DNA from: an uncultured Shinella sp.
Lineage (GTDB): Bacteria > Pseudomonadota > Alphaproteobacteria > Rhizobiales > Rhizobiaceae
Direction: 5' to 3'
DNA: 64,000 nucleotides
NCBI RefSeq assembly: GCF_946479415.1
Contig: NZ_CAMLFY010000002.1
Coordinates: 62,001 to 126,000, forward strand
The position numbers and the translations under genes are program-made. Position 1 is the first letter of the stretch; every line of letters starts with the position of its first letter. A model generated the notes under the pieces. The model ran no database searches and was not told the origin of the DNA. It saw nothing but the letters and a program-made list of their open reading frames with translations. Shown here in pieces: positions 35,788 through 45,127 of the stretch.

Positions 35788-36003
35788 CCGCGGGCACAAG
35801 CGGCGTCTCGAAACGCCAGGCCGAAAGGCGGCGGATAGCCGCGCGCGATGAACGGTGGCAGCAGGAAACGCGCGGCGATGGCGAGCGCCAGCATCGAGAG
35901 CCCGGCATAGGGCAGCAGCACCGTCATCAGCGGCCGCAACAGTGCCGCCCGATCGCCCGCGGCGAGGGTTTCGCGCTGGAAGCGCGTGCCCTGCCATTTG
36001 GGA
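35745..36003 (-). pseudogene. Probable 3' remnant of a membrane protein gene
   Basis: On the minus strand a frame with good coding bias reads KWQGTRFQRETLAAGDRAAL, then a hydrophobic MTVLLPYAGLSMLALAIAARF stretch, and ends at about 35745 inside the nadE tail. The only ATG (35927) would start in the middle of the hydrophobic run. Upstream the frame enters the 3' end of the biotin carboxylase gene without a start codon. I read it as the tail of a gene whose 5' part was lost. It could instead be chance coding-like sequence. Confidence 0.4.
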
Positions 36004-36010
36004 TGGACGG

Positions 36011-37735
36011 TCAGCCCTCGAAGACCATCAAGGTATCGCCAGCCTGAAGATAATCGCCTTCCTTGACGCTGAGGCGCAGACGGCCGGCCTTGGGAGCGAG
36101 CACCTGCGTCTCCATCTTCATCGCTTCCATGACGGCGACCAGCTCGCCCTCGGCAACCGTGGCGCCATCGGCGATCTTGAAGGCCTGCAGTGTGCCCGAG
36201 ACCGGCGCGGCGATGCCATCCTCGGCGGGCTTGCCACTGCCGACCGATCCCGTGCCCTGCCCGGCAGCACCAAGACCGGCGAGAAGCAGGCTCGGCAGCG
36301 CCAGCGAAACGCGCTTGCCGTCGATTTCGAGATGGGTGCGGATCAGCGTCGGGTCGGACGCCGGCTCCGGCCGGGTCATGGCCTCCGGCATGGCGGCGAA
36401 ATCGGTCTCGATCCAGCGGGTGTGCACCTTGAAGCCATCGGTCCCGATGAAATCCTCGGTGTCGATGGCGGCGCGGTGGAACGGCAGGACAGTGGCGACA
36501 CCCTCGATGCGGAATTCCTTCAGCGCCCGGCGCGCCCGGCGCAGCGCCTCTTCGCGGGTGGCGCCGGTCACGATGAGCTTGGCCATCAGCGAATCGAAGA
36601 CGCCGGGAATGGTGGAGCCGGTGACGACGCCGCTGTCGAGGCGCACACCCGGACCGGACGGCGGCTCGAAGGCGGTGATGGCGCCCGGCGTCGGCAGGAA
36701 GCCGCGGCCGGGGTCTTCGGCATTGATGCGGAACTCGATGGAATGGCCGCGCGGCGCGGGCGTTTCGAGCAGCGTCAGGCGCTCACCCTCAGCGACGCGG
36801 AACTGCTCGGTGACAAGGTCGATGCCCGTCGTTTCCTCGGTGACAGGATGTTCCACCTGCAGGCGGGTGTTGACCTCGAGGAAGGAGATCGTGCCGTCGA
36901 CGCCGAGCAGGAACTCCACCGTGCCCGCACCGGTATAGCCGGCGGCCGCGCAGATCGCCTTCGCGGCGGCATGGATCCGTTCGCGCTGTTCGGGCGATAG
37001 GAAGGGTGCCGGCGCTTCCTCGATGAGCTTCTGGTTGCGGCGCTGCGCGGAGCAATCGCGGGTACCGAGAACCAGCACATTGCCGTGTTTGTCGGCGATG
37101 ACCTGCGCCTCGATATGGCGGGGGCGGTCGAGGAACCGTTCAAGGAAACATTCGCCGCGGCCGAAAGCAACGGTCGCCTCGCGCACGGCGGATTCGTAAA
37201 GGTCGGCGACCTCTTCCATTTTCCAGGCGACCTTGATGCCGCGCCCGCCGCCGCCATGCGCGGCCTTGATGGCGACCGGCAGGCCATACTGTTCGGCAAA
37301 GGCGATCACTTCCGCAGCCGTGGACACCGGACCGTCGCTGCCGGCTACCAGCGGCGCCCCCACGCTCTGCGCGATGCGCCGTGCCTCGACCTTGTCGCCA
37401 AGCGCCACGATGACGTCGGGATCGGGGCCGATCCAGGTCAGGCCGGCATCCTGCACCGCCTTGGCGAAGCGGGCATTTTCCGACAGGAAGCCGTAGCCCG
37501 GATGGACCGCGTCCGCGCCGGACCGCTTGGCAATCGCGATCAGCTTGTCGATATCGAGATAGGTTTCCGCCGGGCGCACACCGTCAAGGCCATAAGCCTC
37601 GTCGGCCAGGCGCACGAAGAGCGCGTCGGCATCCGGATCGGCATAGACGGCGACGGATTGCAGGCCATAGTCCCGGCAGGCGCGCAGGATGCGCACGGCG
37701 ATTTCGCCACGATTGGCAATCAGCACTTTCTTCAT
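36011..37735 (-). CDS. Biotin carboxylase with C-terminal biotinyl (BCCP) domain
   Basis: This is a 574-residue biotin-dependent carboxylase subunit. The biotin carboxylase part (residues 1-450) has [11 protein letters not shown], the ATP-grasp Gly-rich loop [12 protein letters not shown] and [17 protein letters not shown] short linker leads to a BCCP domain with the biotinylation motif AMKM (Lys about 540). It carboxylates its own biotin from bicarbonate and ATP. In this operon the likely partner is the PxpB-PxpC fusion, whose domains are homologous to the carboxyltransferase of urea carboxylase. The ATG at 37735 has a GAGAGC ribosome site. Confidence 0.9.
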   Translation of the reverse strand: MKKVLIANRGEIAVRILRACRDYGLQSVAVYADPDADALFVRLADEAYGLDGVRPAETYLDIDKLIAIAKRSGADAVHPGYGFLSENARFAKAVQDAGLTWIGPDPDVIVALGDKVEARRIAQSVGAPLVAGSDGPVSTAAEVIAFAEQYGLPVAIKAAHGGGGRGIKVAWKMEEVADLYESAVREATVAFGRGECFLERFLDRPRHIEAQVIADKHGNVLVLGTRDCSAQRRNQKLIEEAPAPFLSPEQRERIHAAAKAICAAAGYTGAGTVEFLLGVDGTISFLEVNTRLQVEHPVTEETTGIDLVTEQFRVAEGERLTLLETPAPRGHSIEFRINAEDPGRGFLPTPGAITAFEPPSGPGVRLDSGVVTGSTIPGVFDSLMAKLIVTGATREEALRRARRALKEFRIEGVATVLPFHRAAIDTEDFIGTDGFKVHTRWIETDFAAMPEAMTRPEPASDPTLIRTHLEIDGKRVSLALPSLLLAGLGAAGQGTGSVGSGKPAEDGIAAPVSGTLQAFKIADGATVAEGELVAVMEAMKMETQVLAPKAGRLRLSVKEGDYLQAGDTLMVFEG

Positions 37736-37744
37736 GGCGCTCTC

Positions 37745-39337
37745 CTAGCGGCTTGTTGCGATATCGGCGAAGGGGCCGACCGGGCGGAAACGGATTTTTG
37801 CGTTGATGGGAATCTGACCTGCGAGGTCCAGATGGTATTCGGCGACGGCGCCGATGACGGGATAACCGCCGGTCAGCGGGTGATCGGCGAGGAAGAGCAC
37901 CGGCTGGCCGCTGTGCGGCACCTGGATCGCGCCTGTCGCCGTGCCCTCGCTCGGCAATTCCACGCTGTCCCTGCGCTCCAGCGGTACATCGCCGGCAAGG
38001 CGGATGCCGACGCGGTTCGATTGTGGCGTGACCTGCCAGAGCTGGCCCGTCAGCGTTTCCAGCCCCTTCTGCGTGAACCAGTCCGTGCGCGGACCGAGCA
38101 CCACGTCGAGTGTCACCACGTCGCTGGCGGACGGCACGTCGAAGGCCGGGATTTCATCGGTGGAGACGCTTGTCAGCCATTCATTGCGACCCTTCAACAC
38201 CAGCACCGTACCCGTCGTGACCGGGTCCGGGCCGACAACGGCGAGCGTGTCGGTCGCCGCACTGCCGAGAACCGGGGCAACGTCGAAACCGCCGCGCACG
38301 GCGAGATAGGCGCGCATGCCGGTCTTCGGATGGCCGATGGTGACGACGTCGCCGGGTTCCAGCGCAATCGGCTGCCAGGTCTGAAAATCCCGATTGCGGC
38401 CGGCGGAATCGCGCACCGTCACCGGACAGGGCGCACCCGCAAGGCCGATCACGGCGCGCGTGTTGCTCTCGAAGGAGAAGCCGCCGAGGGTCAATTCGAG
38501 AGCCGGCGTGTTGGCTTGGTTGCCGACGATGCGGTTTGCGGCGTTGAAGGCACCACGGTCGAGCGCGCCGGAGGCGGAGACGCCCTGCCCGGTCTGGCCG
38601 AAACGGCCGAGATCCTGGAAGACCGCAGGCATCGGCGCGGCGAGCACCTTGAACTGCGGATCGTCGGCTGCGAGAGCGCGCTCTCTGCGGGCAGTCGGTT
38701 CTGGAATGCTGACGGTCTTGCCCGCCTTCGCCATATCGAAGAAGCGCACGCGATAGCCGGGTTGCAGCAGCGCGCCGGGATCGCGATCGATATCCCACAT
38801 TTTGACGGGCGTGGTGCCGATGATCTGCCATCCCCCGGGGCTGTTTTGCGGATAGACGCCGCTGAAGGCGCCGGCCACTGCTACGGAGCCGGCCGGAATG
38901 CGGGTGCGCGGGCTTTTGCGGCGCGGCACATGCAGCGCGGTATCGCCGCCGACGAGATAGCCGAAGCCGGGTGCGAAGCCACAGAAGGCGACGGTGAATT
39001 CGCTTTCCGTGTGGCGGCGAATGACCTCTTCGACGCTGAGGCCGGTCAGATCAGCGACGTCGCCGAGATCCTCGCCGTCATAGCGCACCGGAATTTCCAC
39101 CAGATGCTCCGACGGCGCGATCTTCGCCGAGAGATCACGCGTGGCGATGTCTGCCGCGAGATCCGAAGACGATACCTTTTCCGGGCGGAAACGGATCATC
39201 AGCGTGCGGGTGGCCGGCACCATTTCCTCGATACCGCCAATCGGATCGGCCTGTAGCGAGGCGAAAAGGGCGAGCGTCTCGTCGAGATCGGCAAGCTCGA
39301 CGAGGATGGTGGTCAGGCTGACCGGTAGAAAACGCAT
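37745..39337 (-). CDS. pxpB-pxpC: 5-oxoprolinase subunits B and C fused (KipI-KipA / AHS1-AHS2)
   Basis: This 530-residue fusion comprises an N-terminal AHS1/KipI domain (about residues 1-210; FCGFAPGFGYLVGG and RIPAGSVAVAG are typical) and a C-terminal AHS2/KipA domain (about 220-525; RFGQTGQGVSASGALD, GLAGAPCPV). In Bacillus subtilis the separate subunits work with PxpA to open 5-oxoproline to glutamate using ATP. The same pair of domains forms the carboxyltransferase of urea carboxylase. I placed the start at the ATG at 39337, behind GTGAGGC and 7 bases after the upstream gene. Confidence 0.9.
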   Translation of the reverse strand: MRFLPVSLTTILVELADLDETLALFASLQADPIGGIEEMVPATRTLMIRFRPEKVSSSDLAADIATRDLSAKIAPSEHLVEIPVRYDGEDLGDVADLTGLSVEEVIRRHTESEFTVAFCGFAPGFGYLVGGDTALHVPRRKSPRTRIPAGSVAVAGAFSGVYPQNSPGGWQIIGTTPVKMWDIDRDPGALLQPGYRVRFFDMAKAGKTVSIPEPTARRERALAADDPQFKVLAAPMPAVFQDLGRFGQTGQGVSASGALDRGAFNAANRIVGNQANTPALELTLGGFSFESNTRAVIGLAGAPCPVTVRDSAGRNRDFQTWQPIALEPGDVVTIGHPKTGMRAYLAVRGGFDVAPVLGSAATDTLAVVGPDPVTTGTVLVLKGRNEWLTSVSTDEIPAFDVPSASDVVTLDVVLGPRTDWFTQKGLETLTGQLWQVTPQSNRVGIRLAGDVPLERRDSVELPSEGTATGAIQVPHSGQPVLFLADHPLTGGYPVIGAVAEYHLDLAGQIPINAKIRFRPVGPFADIATSR

Positions 39338-39344
39338 CGAAGCC

Positions 39345-40154
39345 TCACGCGTGATAGGCGGAATCGGGGATATCGGTGATGAACATGTAGCCCGGCGCAT
39401 GGGTGATGGCGAAGGGCACGCCCGACGCCATCACGGCCGCCTGCGGGGTCACGCCGCAGGCCCAGAAAACCGGCACTTCACCCGGCTCGATGCGCACCGC
39501 ATCGCCGAAATCCGGCTTGGCGAGGTCGGCGATGCCGATATCCGCGGGCGAACCGACATGCACGGGCGCGCCATGCACGGCCGGGAAGCGGCCGGAAATC
39601 GTGGCGGCATCGGCAACGCGCGAGGCCGGGATCGGTCGCATGGAGACGACCATGTTGCCCTTCAACCGGCCCGCCGGACGGCAGGCCGTGTTGGTCAGGT
39701 ACATCGGCACATTGCTCTTGTCCGTCATGTGACGGATCTCGATGCCCGCCTCGACCATCGGCGTCTCGAAGGTGAAGGAGCAGCCGATCAGGAAGGCGAC
39801 GAGATCGTCACGCTCCGCCCAGGCGGCGGTGGCGTCAGGCGTTTCCTCGGCAAGCTTGCCGTCGCGCCAAATGCGGTAGAGCGGCAGGTCGGTGCGCAGG
39901 TCCGCACCCGGCGCCAGAAGCGTCGTCGGCGAGCCCGGATCGGAGACGTCGAGCACCGGGCAGGGTTTTGGATTGCGCTGCGCATAGAGCAGGAAATCGA
40001 AGGCCCAGTCGCGCGGCAGCACGATCATGTTGGCCTGGGTGAAACCCGGCGCGATGCCCGAGGTGGGTGCAACGAACCCACTTCTATAAGTAGTCCTCGC
40101 CCGGCGAGCGGCTGAAGCATCGACGTGGTCGAGATAGGCGGTGGGAAGCGTCAT
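39345..40154 (-). CDS. DUF1445 / YcsI-like putative hydro-lyase
   Basis: This is a 269-residue cytoplasmic protein of the DUF1445 (YcsI) family. Visible markers are [20 protein letters not shown] near residue 24, [10 protein letters not shown] near 120, and a late [14 protein letters not shown] segment with conserved Cys. B. subtilis ycsI sits in the same ycsFGI-kipIA context. The enzymatic role is predicted (hydro-lyase, or D-glutamate cyclase-like for relatives) but unproven here. It is followed closely by the PxpBC fusion and preceded by pxpA. Confidence 0.85.
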   Translation of the reverse strand: MTLPTAYLDHVDASAARRARTTYRSGFVAPTSGIAPGFTQANMIVLPRDWAFDFLLYAQRNPKPCPVLDVSDPGSPTTLLAPGADLRTDLPLYRIWRDGKLAEETPDATAAWAERDDLVAFLIGCSFTFETPMVEAGIEIRHMTDKSNVPMYLTNTACRPAGRLKGNMVVSMRPIPASRVADAATISGRFPAVHGAPVHVGSPADIGIADLAKPDFGDAVRIEPGEVPVFWACGVTPQAAVMASGVPFAITHAPGYMFITDIPDSAYHA

Positions 40155-40163
40155 GGCCGCACC

Positions 40164-40931
40164 TCAGACCTTGTCCGCGAAGGAACGGATGGCGATACCT
40201 TCCGCCTCGAAGCGGCGGCGGATTTCCTGGGCGATGGCAACGGCACCGGGGCTATCGCCATGCACGCAGATCGACTGCGCCTCGATGCGGATCGTGCTGC
40301 CGTCGATGGCGTCCAGCGTGCCCTCGCGGGCGAGTTGGACCATGCGGTCGGCGATCGTCTTCTCGTCATGCAGCACGGAGCCGGCCTCACGGCGCGAGAC
40401 GAGTTCGCCCTTCGGCGTGTAGGCCCGGTCGGCAAAGGCCTCCGCAACGACGGCAAGGCCGGACGTGCGGGCGAGGTCGAGGATGGGCGCATTGGCAAGG
40501 CCCATGAGGATCAACGAGGGATCGATAGCCTTGATGCCGTCGATGACCGCCTGGCCCTGCTTCGCATCATAGGCGATGCGGTTGTAGAGCGCGCCATGCG
40601 GCTTGACGTAGCGCACGGTCGTGCCGGCGGCAGCGGCGACGCCCTTGATCGCGCCGATCTGGTAGATCACGTCGGCAATCAGCTCCTCGGGTGTGGCATC
40701 GAGATCGCGGCGGCCGAAGCCGACGCGGTCGGGATAGGAAACGTGGGCGCCGATGACGACACCGTTGGCGGCGGCGGCCTTCACCGTGCGGAAAATCCCG
40801 GCCGGATCACCCGCATGGAACCCGCAGGCAATGTTGGCGGAGGAGACGACGGCAAGCATCGCCGCGTCGTCACCCATGCGCCAGGCGCCATAGCTTTCGC
40901 CGAGATCGCTGTTGAGATCGATCGCTGTCAT
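40164..40931 (-). CDS. pxpA: 5-oxoprolinase subunit A (LamB/YcsF family)
   Basis: This is a 255-residue protein of the LamB/YcsF family with the diagnostic start [18 protein letters not shown], then [11 protein letters not shown] and [15 protein letters not shown]. With PxpB and PxpC it forms the bacterial ATP-dependent 5-oxoprolinase. It is separated by 9 bases from the DUF1445 gene and by 18 bases from the transporter gene upstream. The whole set is one operon on the minus strand, probably controlled by the divergent GntR regulator. Confidence 0.92.
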   Translation of the reverse strand: MTAIDLNSDLGESYGAWRMGDDAAMLAVVSSANIACGFHAGDPAGIFRTVKAAAANGVVIGAHVSYPDRVGFGRRDLDATPEELIADVIYQIGAIKGVAAAAGTTVRYVKPHGALYNRIAYDAKQGQAVIDGIKAIDPSLILMGLANAPILDLARTSGLAVVAEAFADRAYTPKGELVSRREAGSVLHDEKTIADRMVQLAREGTLDAIDGSTIRIEAQSICVHGDSPGAVAIAQEIRRRFEAEGIAIRSFADKV

Positions 40932-40949
40932 GGTTTCCTCCCTCCCCTT

Positions 40950-42215
40950 TTAGAGACCCAGCAGGCCGAAGATCGTGCCGGCCGACTTGTAGCCCATATA
41001 CCATGTGAGCACGCAGACCAGGACGCCGAGAACGAGCAGCCAGCGCGGATAATGATAGCCGCCCATCAGGTCCTCGCGCTTCCAGGCGGCGAAGAGGAAG
41101 ATGGAAAGGCCGATCGGCAGGATGAGGCCGTTGAGACCGCCGACGAAGACCAGCATGGCGGCCGGCGGCGTCGTCATCAGCAGGTAGCAGACGAGCGAGA
41201 AGGCGATGAAGACCACGGTCGCCAGATTGCGCGCGCGTTCGCTGATGTCCTGTTTGAAGACGGTGATGAAGGAGACCGAGGTGTAAGCCGCGCCGATCAC
41301 GCTGGTGATGGCGGCCGCCCAGAAGATGATGCCGAAGAGACGCAGGCCGAAATCGCCGGCAGCCGCCTGGAAGGCCTGTGCGGCGGGGTTCGCCGTCTGG
41401 CTTGCCGTGTCGATGACGACGCCGCTGGCAACCACGCCGAGGATGGCGAGAAAGAGCACATAGCGCATCAGGCCGGTGACAGCGATGCCGGTCAGCGCGG
41501 CACGTGTGACGGCCGGCAGGTGCTCCTGGCCGACCATGCCGCGGTCGAGCAGGCGGTGCGCGCCGGAATAGGTGATGTAGCCGCCGACCGTACCGCCGAC
41601 GATGGTGGTGATCGTCGCAAAATCGACGGTCGAGGGCAAAACGGTCTGGAACAGCGCATCGCCGACCGGGGGGCCGGAAACGAAGGCGACGTAGAACGTC
41701 AACACGATCATCAGGATGCCGGCGAAGATGATGAAACGGTCGACGGCCATCCCGGCCCGCTTCGACAGAAAGATGCCGATCGAGAAAACAGCACTGATCG
41801 CCCCGCCGATCTTCGGGTCGAGGCCGAAGATCGCGTTGAGGCCGAGACCCGTGCCGCCGATATTACCGATATTGAAGAACAGGCCGCCGACGATGACGAG
41901 GACGGCCAGCAGATAGCCGGAACCGGGGATTGCGGCATTGGCAATATCCGAGGCACGCATGCGCGTCAGCGTCACGATACGCCAGATATTGAGCTGCACG
42001 ACAAAATCGATGAGGATGGAGGCGAGAATGCCGAAGGCGAAAGCGGCGCCAAGCTTCGTCGTGAAGGTCGCCGTCTGGGTGATGAAGCCGGGACCGATGG
42101 CGCTGGTCGCCATCAGGAAGATCGCGGCGATGAGCGCCGAGCGACGGGATTTGACGGTTTCGAGACCCTGCGCGACCACACTCTGGCCCGCGGGCGCTGC
42201 TGCGTTCCGTTCCAT
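40950..42215 (-). CDS. NRAMP-related transporter lacking the metal-binding motifs
   Basis: This is a 421-residue inner-membrane protein with about 11 helices and NRAMP-like layout, corresponding to YcsG of B. subtilis. In helix 1, where metal transporters have Asp-Pro-Gly-Asn, it reads SAIGPGFITQTATF. The helix-6 Met-Pro-His motif is also absent (GGTVGGYITYSGAHR). Divalent-metal transport is therefore unlikely. As the first gene of the pxp operon, it is a good candidate for 5-oxoproline or a related organic acid. It starts with ATG at 42215. Confidence 0.82.
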   Translation of the reverse strand: MERNAAAPAGQSVVAQGLETVKSRRSALIAAIFLMATSAIGPGFITQTATFTTKLGAAFAFGILASILIDFVVQLNIWRIVTLTRMRASDIANAAIPGSGYLLAVLVIVGGLFFNIGNIGGTGLGLNAIFGLDPKIGGAISAVFSIGIFLSKRAGMAVDRFIIFAGILMIVLTFYVAFVSGPPVGDALFQTVLPSTVDFATITTIVGGTVGGYITYSGAHRLLDRGMVGQEHLPAVTRAALTGIAVTGLMRYVLFLAILGVVASGVVIDTASQTANPAAQAFQAAAGDFGLRLFGIIFWAAAITSVIGAAYTSVSFITVFKQDISERARNLATVVFIAFSLVCYLLMTTPPAAMLVFVGGLNGLILPIGLSIFLFAAWKREDLMGGYHYPRWLLVLGVLVCVLTWYMGYKSAGTIFGLLGL

Positions 42216-42292
42216 GAGATTTCTCCGCTCTCACGCACCCGCCCCTCGCGGATGCTTCGTGCACCAATGATGAACCGCTACACAAAAATGTC

Positions 42293-42311
42293 AATATTGT
42301 TCAACAATATT
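42293..42311. promoter_or_regulatory. GntR-type operator, 19-base near-perfect palindrome
   Basis: AATATTGTT (42293-42301) and AACAATATT (42303-42311) are perfect 9-base arms around a single C. It lies between the pxp operon and the divergent GntR-family gene, about 77 bases from the transporter start. Spacing and AT-richness fit an operator of an FCD-type GntR regulator. Confidence 0.7.
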
Positions 42312-42458
42312 TCCATATCGTTCCTTATTCCTGCCGCTTTACCAATCACATAGCACAGGATTCGCCACAATTTCCGACGCCACCATCCCCGCATTCATGC
42401 TAAGGGCAGAGTGGAAAGAGGGTAACCGGGCAGAATTTGCCCGGCCGGGGAGAAGAGT

Positions 42459-43118
42459 ATGACGGAAGACGACGAAGGCCTGCCACTGGCGGACCGGTTG
42501 GCACGGCACATTCGCACGCTGCTCATTTCGGGTGAACTTTCGCCCGGCCAGCGCCTGTCGGAAGCCGCCTTCAGCGAGCGCTTCGACGTCTCGCGCAATT
42601 CGCTGCGCGAAGCCTTCCGCCTGCTCACCAAGGACGGGCTTCTGCGCCACGAGGCCAATCGCGGCGTCTTCGTCACTGTGCCTTCCATGGCTTCGGTCAT
42701 CGATATCTACCGCGTGCGGCGCATGCTGGAATGTGGTGCGCTGCGCCAGGCCTGGCAGCAGCATCCGGCCATTCGCGTGATGCGCGAAGCCGTCGCCAAC
42801 GGGCACAAGAAGCGCGATGCGGGCGATTGGGTCGGCGTCGGCAGCGCCAACATGATCTTCCACACCGCCATCATCGACCTTTCGGACAGCGCGCGGCTCA
42901 CCGAATTCTACGAGCGCATCTCGGCGGAGCTGCGCCTGTGCTTCGGGCTCCTCAACGATCCCGAGCACCTGCACTCCCCCTTCGTCGACATGAACGACGC
43001 GATCGTCACGCTTCTCGAGCAAGGAAAGCCGGCAGAGGCCGCAGCCCAGATGGAGACCTATCTCAACCTCGCCGAACGCACGATGCTGAAGGCGCTGGAG
43101 CGGGCCGAACAGGCTTAG
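42459..43118 (+). CDS. GntR family transcriptional regulator, FCD type
   Basis: This is a 219-residue regulator with an N-terminal winged helix (LIS GELSPGQRLSEAAFSER region, then FDVSRNSLREAFRLL) and an all-helical FCD effector domain (from about residue 90; AVANGHKKRDAGDW, FHTAIIDLSDS, with a metal-binding His pattern). It starts with ATG behind a GGGGAGAAG site. It is divergent from the pxp operon across a 243-base gap containing a perfect-armed palindrome, so it probably controls that operon and itself in response to 5-oxoproline or a derivative. It converges with the GGDEF-EAL gene, overlapping its end by 4 bases. Confidence 0.9.
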   Translation: MTEDDEGLPLADRLARHIRTLLISGELSPGQRLSEAAFSERFDVSRNSLREAFRLLTKDGLLRHEANRGVFVTVPSMASVIDIYRVRRMLECGALRQAWQQHPAIRVMREAVANGHKKRDAGDWVGVGSANMIFHTAIIDLSDSARLTEFYERISAELRLCFGLLNDPEHLHSPFVDMNDAIVTLLEQGKPAEAAAQMETYLNLAERTMLKALERAEQA

Positions 43119-45127
43119 GCCACGTCGGCGCGGCGGAGCGGGATAACCTTTCCCGCCGCATCCGGCAGGAACGGCTCCGGTCGGCCGAGGAAATAGCCTT
43201 GAGCATAATCGACGCCAATCGTCTTTAGGGCGGCGAGAATCTCGGCGTTCTCCACGAATTCGGCGATCGTCTTGCGGCCGGCGAGATGAGAGATCTGGTT
43301 GATCATCTCGACCGTCATCCAGTCTGCCTTGTCGGTCAGCATGTCGCGCACGAAGCTGCCATCGATCTTCACATAGTCGACCGGCAGGCGCTTCAGGTAG
43401 GTGAGCGACGACATGCCGACGCCGAAATCGTCGAGCGCGAAGCGGCAGCCCATGGCGCGCATGGCGTTCATGAAGGCGATGGCCTCGTCGAGGTTCTCGA
43501 TGGCGCTGGTCTCGGTGATCTCGAAGCAGAGCACGTCGGCCGGAACACGGCTGCGGCGCAACATCTCGCGCAGGAAGGGCAGGAACGTGTCGTCCTTCAG
43601 CGTCAGGCCGCTCAAATTGATCGAATAGGTGCCGGATATCGCCGCTGACCGCCGGCTGATGATGTCGAGCGCATGGCGCACCACCCAGCGGTCGAGGGCC
43701 GGCATCAGGCCGAAACGCTCGGCGGCCGGAATGAAGGCGCCGGGCGCCAGCAGCTTGCCGTCTTCCTCCAGCCGCAGCAGGATTTCGCGATGTTCGGCCG
43801 GCGCGCCGCTGCCGTCGATCGTCGCGATTTCCTGGGAGAACAGCCGGAAACTGTCCTGCTCCAAGGCGCGATGCAAGCGCTGAACCCAGTTGAGATTGGC
43901 GGTGAACTGGGTCTGCGCCGCGTCCGTCGTCTCGAAGACATGCACGCGATTGCGACCCTTTTCCTTGGCCATGTAGCAGGCGATGTCGGCCGCCCTGAGC
44001 GCCTCCTGCAGCGTATAGCTGCGCCCGGCGAGGTGGACGACGCCGATGCTGGCGCTGATCGAATAGCGATGACCGTTCCAGACGAAATCGATCGCCTCGG
44101 CAATCTCGCGTAGCCGCATGCCGATACGCAGCGCATCCTCCGGCGCGCAATTCGGCAGAACGATGCCGAATTCGTCCCCGCCCAGCCGGGCCAGCAAATC
44201 CGTGCCGCGGATCGCCTTGTCGAGATCGTGCGAGATGCGGCGCAGCAGCGCGTCGCCGGCCGCATGTCCCCCGTTGTCGTTGACGGCCTTGAACTGGTCG
44301 AGGTCGATGAACATCAGGGCGTGGCGACTGCCGGGCTCCGCCAGAGCACGCGTAAGCCGCTCCTCGAAGAGCCGGCGGTTCGGCAGGCCGGTGAGGTCGT
44401 CATGGTTGGCCGTGTGGGAAAGCTGTTCCTCGATGCTGCGGCGGTGCGTGAGAAAGCTGTTCAGTCGCCAGACGGTCAGGAGGATGAAGACGAGCGCCAT
44501 CGCGGCATTGCTGATGAACAGTACGGTCTGCACCTGCCGCGTCCCCTCCCCCAAACGATCGGAGAAGCGTTTCGTCAGGGGCGTTACCAGCGCATTGATC
44601 TCATCGAGCTGGCGGATGATGTCGCGCCGATCGACCTCGTTGATGTGGCTGGACGTGTCGATGCTCTCACCGATCGGCAGAAGCTGCATCAGCACGCCTT
44701 CGGCCGTGCGCCAGTCGCGGATGCAGGCCTCCATGACGGGCAGCCAGCGGAAGTAGCGAAACAGCCAGATGACGTTCGGAATGTCGTCAGGATGGTTGCC
44801 GCCGGCAAGGAAGCCCTTGAAGGCCGCATCGACATCGGGCGGATCGGCCTCGAGCGCCAGCCGAGCCGCGCGGTCACCCAGCGGCATCGCCATAGCCTGA
44901 TGGTAGCGCGCGACGAAGGACCGGTTGCCGGATTCGGCATAGCGGTTGAGATAGTAGAGCGCGTCATGCTGGCCTTTCGACCAGAGGCTTTCGCCAGTTA
45001 CGAAGGCGCGCAGCGACGACGTGACCTGAAGGCTGAACGTGGCAAGCGCCGTCTGGAGAAGGACGATGAGAACAAAAGGCCAGGCGACGGCAATAAGGCG
45101 CAGCGTTGTCTTGCGGGGCTGCGTCAT
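43115..45127 (-). CDS. Membrane-bound GGDEF-EAL protein (cyclic di-GMP turnover)
   Basis: This is a 670-residue sensor enzyme. A transmembrane helix at about 13-33, a periplasmic region of about 170 residues, and a second helix (about 207-226) precede a GGDEF domain with intact GGDEF at 316-320. The EAL domain has its signature as EIL (E448), and later keeps ETSAIE, DDFGVGMSSL and VDYVKIDGSF. Both activities may be retained: diguanylate cyclase and phosphodiesterase. The periplasmic region is not a domain that I recognise. It is monocistronic. Confidence 0.9.
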   Translation of the reverse strand: MTQPRKTTLRLIAVAWPFVLIVLLQTALATFSLQVTSSLRAFVTGESLWSKGQHDALYYLNRYAESGNRSFVARYHQAMAMPLGDRAARLALEADPPDVDAAFKGFLAGGNHPDDIPNVIWLFRYFRWLPVMEACIRDWRTAEGVLMQLLPIGESIDTSSHINEVDRRDIIRQLDEINALVTPLTKRFSDRLGEGTRQVQTVLFISNAAMALVFILLTVWRLNSFLTHRRSIEEQLSHTANHDDLTGLPNRRLFEERLTRALAEPGSRHALMFIDLDQFKAVNDNGGHAAGDALLRRISHDLDKAIRGTDLLARLGGDEFGIVLPNCAPEDALRIGMRLREIAEAIDFVWNGHRYSISASIGVVHLAGRSYTLQEALRAADIACYMAKEKGRNRVHVFETTDAAQTQFTANLNWVQRLHRALEQDSFRLFSQEIATIDGSGAPAEHREILLRLEEDGKLLAPGAFIPAAERFGLMPALDRWVVRHALDIISRRSAAISGTYSINLSGLTLKDDTFLPFLREMLRRSRVPADVLCFEITETSAIENLDEAIAFMNAMRAMGCRFALDDFGVGMSSLTYLKRLPVDYVKIDGSFVRDMLTDKADWMTVEMINQISHLAGRKTIAEFVENAEILAALKTIGVDYAQGYFLGRPEPFLPDAAGKVIPLRRADVA

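Noticed and set aside
40950..42215. Annotating the transporter as a Mn/Fe transporter MntH
   Set aside because: The metal-binding motifs of helices 1 and 6 are absent and the operon is for 5-oxoproline-type metabolism.
40125..42353. A plus-strand frame of about 740 codons opposite pxpA and the NRAMP-like gene
   Set aside because: It is composed of Asp/Gly/Arg/His-rich sequence without motifs. The opposite strand has clear PxpA and membrane-protein sequences.
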